From Pseudomonadota bacterium (GTDB lineage Bacteria; Pseudomonadota; Alphaproteobacteria; Rhizobiales; Beijerinckiaceae), in NCBI GenBank assembly GCA_028876585.1, contig JAGWRL010000095.1, positions 1-8,487 of the forward strand: a stretch of 8,487 nucleotides of DNA, in the 5' to 3' direction. The notes beneath the pieces were generated by a model that saw nothing but the letters and a program-made list of their open reading frames with translations, made no database searches and was not told the DNA's origin. This document shows, in pieces, positions 6,652 through 8,487 of the stretch. The position numbers and the translations under genes were made by a program. Each line of letters starts with the position of its first letter. The stretch's first letter is position 1.

Positions 6652-7902
6652 TCACGTCACCAATATGGCGCGGAAATCGTTGACATTGGTCAGCGTCGGC
6701 CCGGTGACGACGAGATCGTTCGCCGCCGCGAACACGGCGTAAGCGTCGTTGTCGTCGAGACGCGAGCGGGCGTCGAGGCCGGCGCGGGCGAGCGTGTCGG
6801 GCGCGACATAGGCGCCGGCGTTGTCCTCGCTGCCGTCGATGCCGTCGGTGTCGCCGGCGAGCGCGTAAACGCCCGGCGCGCCGCGCAGCGCCAGCGCCAG
6901 CGCCAACGCGAATTCCGCGTTGCGGCCGCCGCGGCCGCGCCCACGCACCGTCACTGTGGTTTCGCCGCCCGACAGCAGCACGCAAGGCGGACGCGCCGGC
7001 GCGCCATGGGCTTGCGCCGACAGAGCCATGCCGGCGAACGCCTTGCCGAGTTCGCGCGCCTCGCCCTCCAGCGCATCGCCGAGGATGAGCGGTTCGACGC
7101 CGGCGGCGCGGGCGACCTCGGCCGCCGCGCGCAGCGATTGCATCGGCGCGGCGATCAGGTGGTTCTCGACCCGCGCGAACACGGGATCGCCGGGCTTCGG
7201 CGTCTCCGAGCCGGGGCTTTGCAAATGGGCGATCACCCGCGCCGGCGCGGCGACGCCGTAGCGGGCGAGGATCGCCAGGGCCTCAGCCGAAGTCGTCGGG
7301 TCGGGCGCGGTCGGGCCGGAGGCGATCACCGAGAATTCGTCGCCCGGCACGTCGGAAATGACGAGGCTGACCACGCGCGCCGGCGCGGCGGCGGCGGCGA
7401 GCCGGCCGCCCTTGATGGCGGACAGATGCTTGCGCACGCAATTCATCTCGCCAATGTCGGCCCCGCTCGCCAGCAGCGCCTTGTTGATCGCGCGCTTGTC
7501 CGCGAGGTCGAGGCCGGGCGCGGGGGCGGCGAGCAGCGCCGAGCCGCCGCCCGAAATCAGGCACAGCACGAGATCGTCCGCGCTCAGGCCGCGCAGGCTC
7601 GCCAGCATCCGCGCCGCCGCCTGCTCGCCCGCCGCGTCGGGAACGGGATGCGACGCCTCGACCACCTCGATCCGCTGCGTCGGCGCGCCGTGGCCGTAGC
7701 GGGTGACGACGAGGCCCTCCAGCGGGCCGTCCCAGGCCGCCTCGACCGCCGCCGCCATCGCCGCCGCCGCCTTGCCGGCTCCGACGACGAGCGTGCGGCC
7801 CTTCGGCCGCTCGGGCAGAAAGCGCGCCAGCGATTTGTCCGGCCGCGCGGCGTCGATCGCGGCGGCGAACAACAGGTTCAGAAAGGCGCGCGGATCTTGC
7901 AA
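6652..7902 (-). CDS. gckA: glycerate 2-kinase, MOFRL family
   Basis: The enzyme phosphorylates D-glycerate with ATP to 2-phosphoglycerate, passing glyoxylate- or hydroxypyruvate-derived carbon into glycolysis. The 416 residues match the family length. The N-terminal domain carries VVGAGKAAAAMA (39-50, with K44 as probable active-site lysine), SGGGSAL (117-123), VRKHLS (156-161) and SDVPGD (183-188). The C-terminal MOFRL domain carries LSGGETTV (310-317), GRGGRNAEF (323-331) and GDTDGIDGSEDNAGA (350-364). The preferred start is TTG at 7902: GGGAG (7910-7914) precedes it by 7 nt and the product then begins like homologues with QDPRAFL. An upstream in-frame ATG near 7976 would add about 25 atypical residues. 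It is first in an operon with the M3 peptidase and divergent from an FAD-linked hydroxyacid dehydrogenase. TtuD and GckA are names for the same type of enzyme. Confidence 0.92.
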   Translation of the reverse strand: MQDPRAFLNLLFAAAIDAARPDKSLARFLPERPKGRTLVVGAGKAAAAMAAAVEAAWDGPLEGLVVTRYGHGAPTQRIEVVEASHPVPDAAGEQAAARMLASLRGLSADDLVLCLISGGGSALLAAPAPGLDLADKRAINKALLASGADIGEMNCVRKHLSAIKGGRLAAAAAPARVVSLVISDVPGDEFSVIASGPTAPDPTTSAEALAILARYGVAAPARVIAHLQSPGSETPKPGDPVFARVENHLIAAPMQSLRAAAEVARAAGVEPLILGDALEGEARELGKAFAGMALSAQAHGAPARPPCVLLSGGETTVTVRGRGRGGRNAEFALALALALRGAPGVYALAGDTDGIDGSEDNAGAYVAPDTLARAGLDARSRLDDNDAYAVFAAANDLVVTGPTLTNVNDFRAILVT

Positions 7903-7909
7903 GGGGAAT

Positions 7910-7914
7910 CTCCC
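7910..7914 (-). promoter_or_regulatory. ribosome binding site deciding the TTG start of the glycerate kinase
   Basis: GGGAG on the minus strand, followed by a 7-nt spacer and TTG at 7902. It decides the start because there is no in-frame ATG nearby downstream, and the upstream ATG gives an extension unlike the family. Confidence 0.6.
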
Positions 7915-7979
7915 GTCGGGGATCGCAGGCTTAAAGCGCTCCGGCCCTCGCCGGCAAGTCGGGCGCGCGCCCCGCATAA

Positions 7980-8021
7980 GGATTGCGGCGGGCGTGGGTT
8001 GGCGCGATGATGGCGCAATCC
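7980..8021. repeat. 8-bp inverted repeat in the kinase/dehydrogenase divergent promoter region
   Basis: GGATTGCG (7980-7987) and CGCAATCC (8014-8021) are perfect inverted repeats separated by 26 bp. They flank a promoter-like pair on the plus strand. The arrangement fits a dyad bound by a dimeric regulator, or a stem formed near the transcript start. It is the only clear structure in the 145-bp region. Confidence 0.5.
7983..8011 (+). promoter_or_regulatory. candidate promoter of the FAD-linked dehydrogenase
   Basis: TTGCGG (7983-7988) and GATGAT (8006-8011) are 17 nt apart. The -35 keeps the TTG triad and the -10 matches the consensus at four of six positions. The transcript would start near 8018, about 30 nt before the ATG at 8048. 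This is pattern matching only. Confidence 0.35.
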
Positions 8022-8047
8022 GTTCCCGAAGCCCGTGAGTCCCGCCG

Positions 8048-8487
8048 ATGACCGCCGTACCGCAAATCCGCCGCCGCGAAGGCAAGCTCGCGCCGCAGAC
8101 CGTGGCGGCGCTGGTCGCCGACCTCAACGCGAAATTCGGCAATCGGATCGTCACCTCGCAGGCGGTGCGCGAGCAGCACGGCCACACCACGACCTGGATC
8201 GCCAACGCGCCGCCCGACGCGGTGCTGTTCGCGCAAAACCGCGACGACGTGATCGAGGCGGTGAGGATTTGCGCCCGGCACGACGCGCCGATCGTCCCGT
8301 TCGGCACGGGTTCGTCGCTGGAAGGGCACGTCAATGCGCTCAACGGCGGGCTGTCGATCGACTTCAGCCAGATGAACCGGGTGCTGGAGGTGCACGCCGA
8401 GGACCTCGATTGCGTGGTCGAACCGGGCGTCACCCGCAAGGCGCTCAACACGCATCTGCGCGACAGCGGCCTGTTCTTTCCCATCGA
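8048..8487 (+). CDS. FAD-linked 2-hydroxyacid dehydrogenase, GlcD / D-lactate dehydrogenase (cytochrome) type (N-terminal part)
   Basis: Enzymes of this PCMH-type flavoprotein family oxidise D-lactate, glycolate or D-2-hydroxyglutarate and pass electrons to the respiratory chain. The 146 visible residues cover the start of the FAD-binding domain. PIVPFGTGSSLEGHV at 81-95 is the flavin pyrophosphate-binding loop. Further conserved segments are GGLSIDFSQMNRVLEV (100-115), DLDCVVEPGVTRKALN (119-134) and GLFFPI at 141-146, where the window ends. The EPGVTRKALN and GLFFPID pattern is closest, from memory, to the single-polypeptide DLD-type enzymes rather than the GlcDEF complex. The substrate-binding C-terminal domain is out of view, so specificity is open. 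The ribosome binding site before the ATG at 8048 is weak. No signal peptide is seen. It is divergent from the glycerate kinase, suggesting linked 2-hydroxyacid metabolism. Confidence 0.9.
   Translation, partial: MTAVPQIRRREGKLAPQTVAALVADLNAKFGNRIVTSQAVREQHGHTTTWIANAPPDAVLFAQNRDDVIEAVRICARHDAPIVPFGTGSSLEGHVNALNGGLSIDFSQMNRVLEVHAEDLDCVVEPGVTRKALNTHLRDSGLFFPI

Noticed and set aside
4847..6742. 631-codon open frame on the plus strand opposite the M3 peptidase
   Set aside because: It mirrors the intact peptidase codon for codon on the other strand and has no recognisable domain; such long antisense frames are expected at this GC content.
6632..6985. N-terminal extension of the M3 peptidase frame
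   Set aside because: The extra residues overlap the glycerate kinase C-terminus and are arginine-rich; the ATG at 6631 has a ribosome binding site and the family N-terminus.
6616..8010. 464-codon plus-strand open frame opposite the glycerate kinase
   Set aside because: It is arginine- and glycine-rich, has no recognisable motif, and overlaps the kinase whose motifs are all intact.
7903..8484. N-terminal extension of the glycerate kinase frame
   Set aside because: It runs antisense through the FAD-linked dehydrogenase. The TTG at 7902 has a strong ribosome binding site and gives the normal family length.
1..8487. Mobile elements, CRISPR arrays or phage genes
   Set aside because: I saw no transposase or integrase motif, no regularly spaced direct repeats and no composition break; the tRNA gene shows no repeated 3' end that would mark an attachment site.

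Overview
This window is high-GC DNA (about two-thirds G+C by eye) carrying ordinary-looking chromosomal genes. The order tig, clpP, clpX on one strand, the protein sequences, and a preceding tRNA-Leu(UAG) with an encoded CCA end fit an alphaproteobacterium. I cannot name the genus from the sequence alone. I see no insertion sequence, phage gene, CRISPR array or rRNA.

Region 1 (1-2924, minus strand) is the protein-quality-control block. Trigger factor (tig) comes first in transcription order, then the ClpP protease, then the ClpX unfoldase, whose 3' part runs off the left edge. Trigger factor meets nascent chains at the ribosome; ClpX unfolds tagged or regulatory substrates and feeds them to ClpP. 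The two gaps (105 and 229 bp) hold hairpins and short perfect palindromes that may separate or regulate the three genes.

Region 2 (3021-3351, minus strand) holds the tRNA-Leu gene and, upstream of it, a possible 52-residue membrane peptide with a GTG start.

Region 3 (3433-4596, plus strand) encodes a Tat-exported protein with the fold signatures of a multicopper oxidase but without the copper-binding histidines and with no cysteine at all. It cannot hold a type 1 copper site. This is the most unusual gene in the window.

Region 4 (4604-7902, minus strand) is a probable two-gene operon. A MOFRL-type glycerate 2-kinase starting at TTG is followed 20 nt later by a cytosolic M3 zinc oligopeptidase. 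The peptidase ends 7 nt from the end of the convergent Region 3 gene.

Region 5 (8048-8487, plus strand, cut by the right edge) is the N-terminal part of a GlcD/DLD-type FAD-linked 2-hydroxyacid dehydrogenase. It is divergent from the kinase, and their 145-bp shared promoter region contains a perfect 8-bp inverted repeat flanking a promoter-like sequence. The pairing suggests, but does not prove, linked use of 2-hydroxyacids and glycerate.

I found no clearly novel multi-gene system. The best leads are the copper-less oxidase-like protein and the palindromic leader of clpX.
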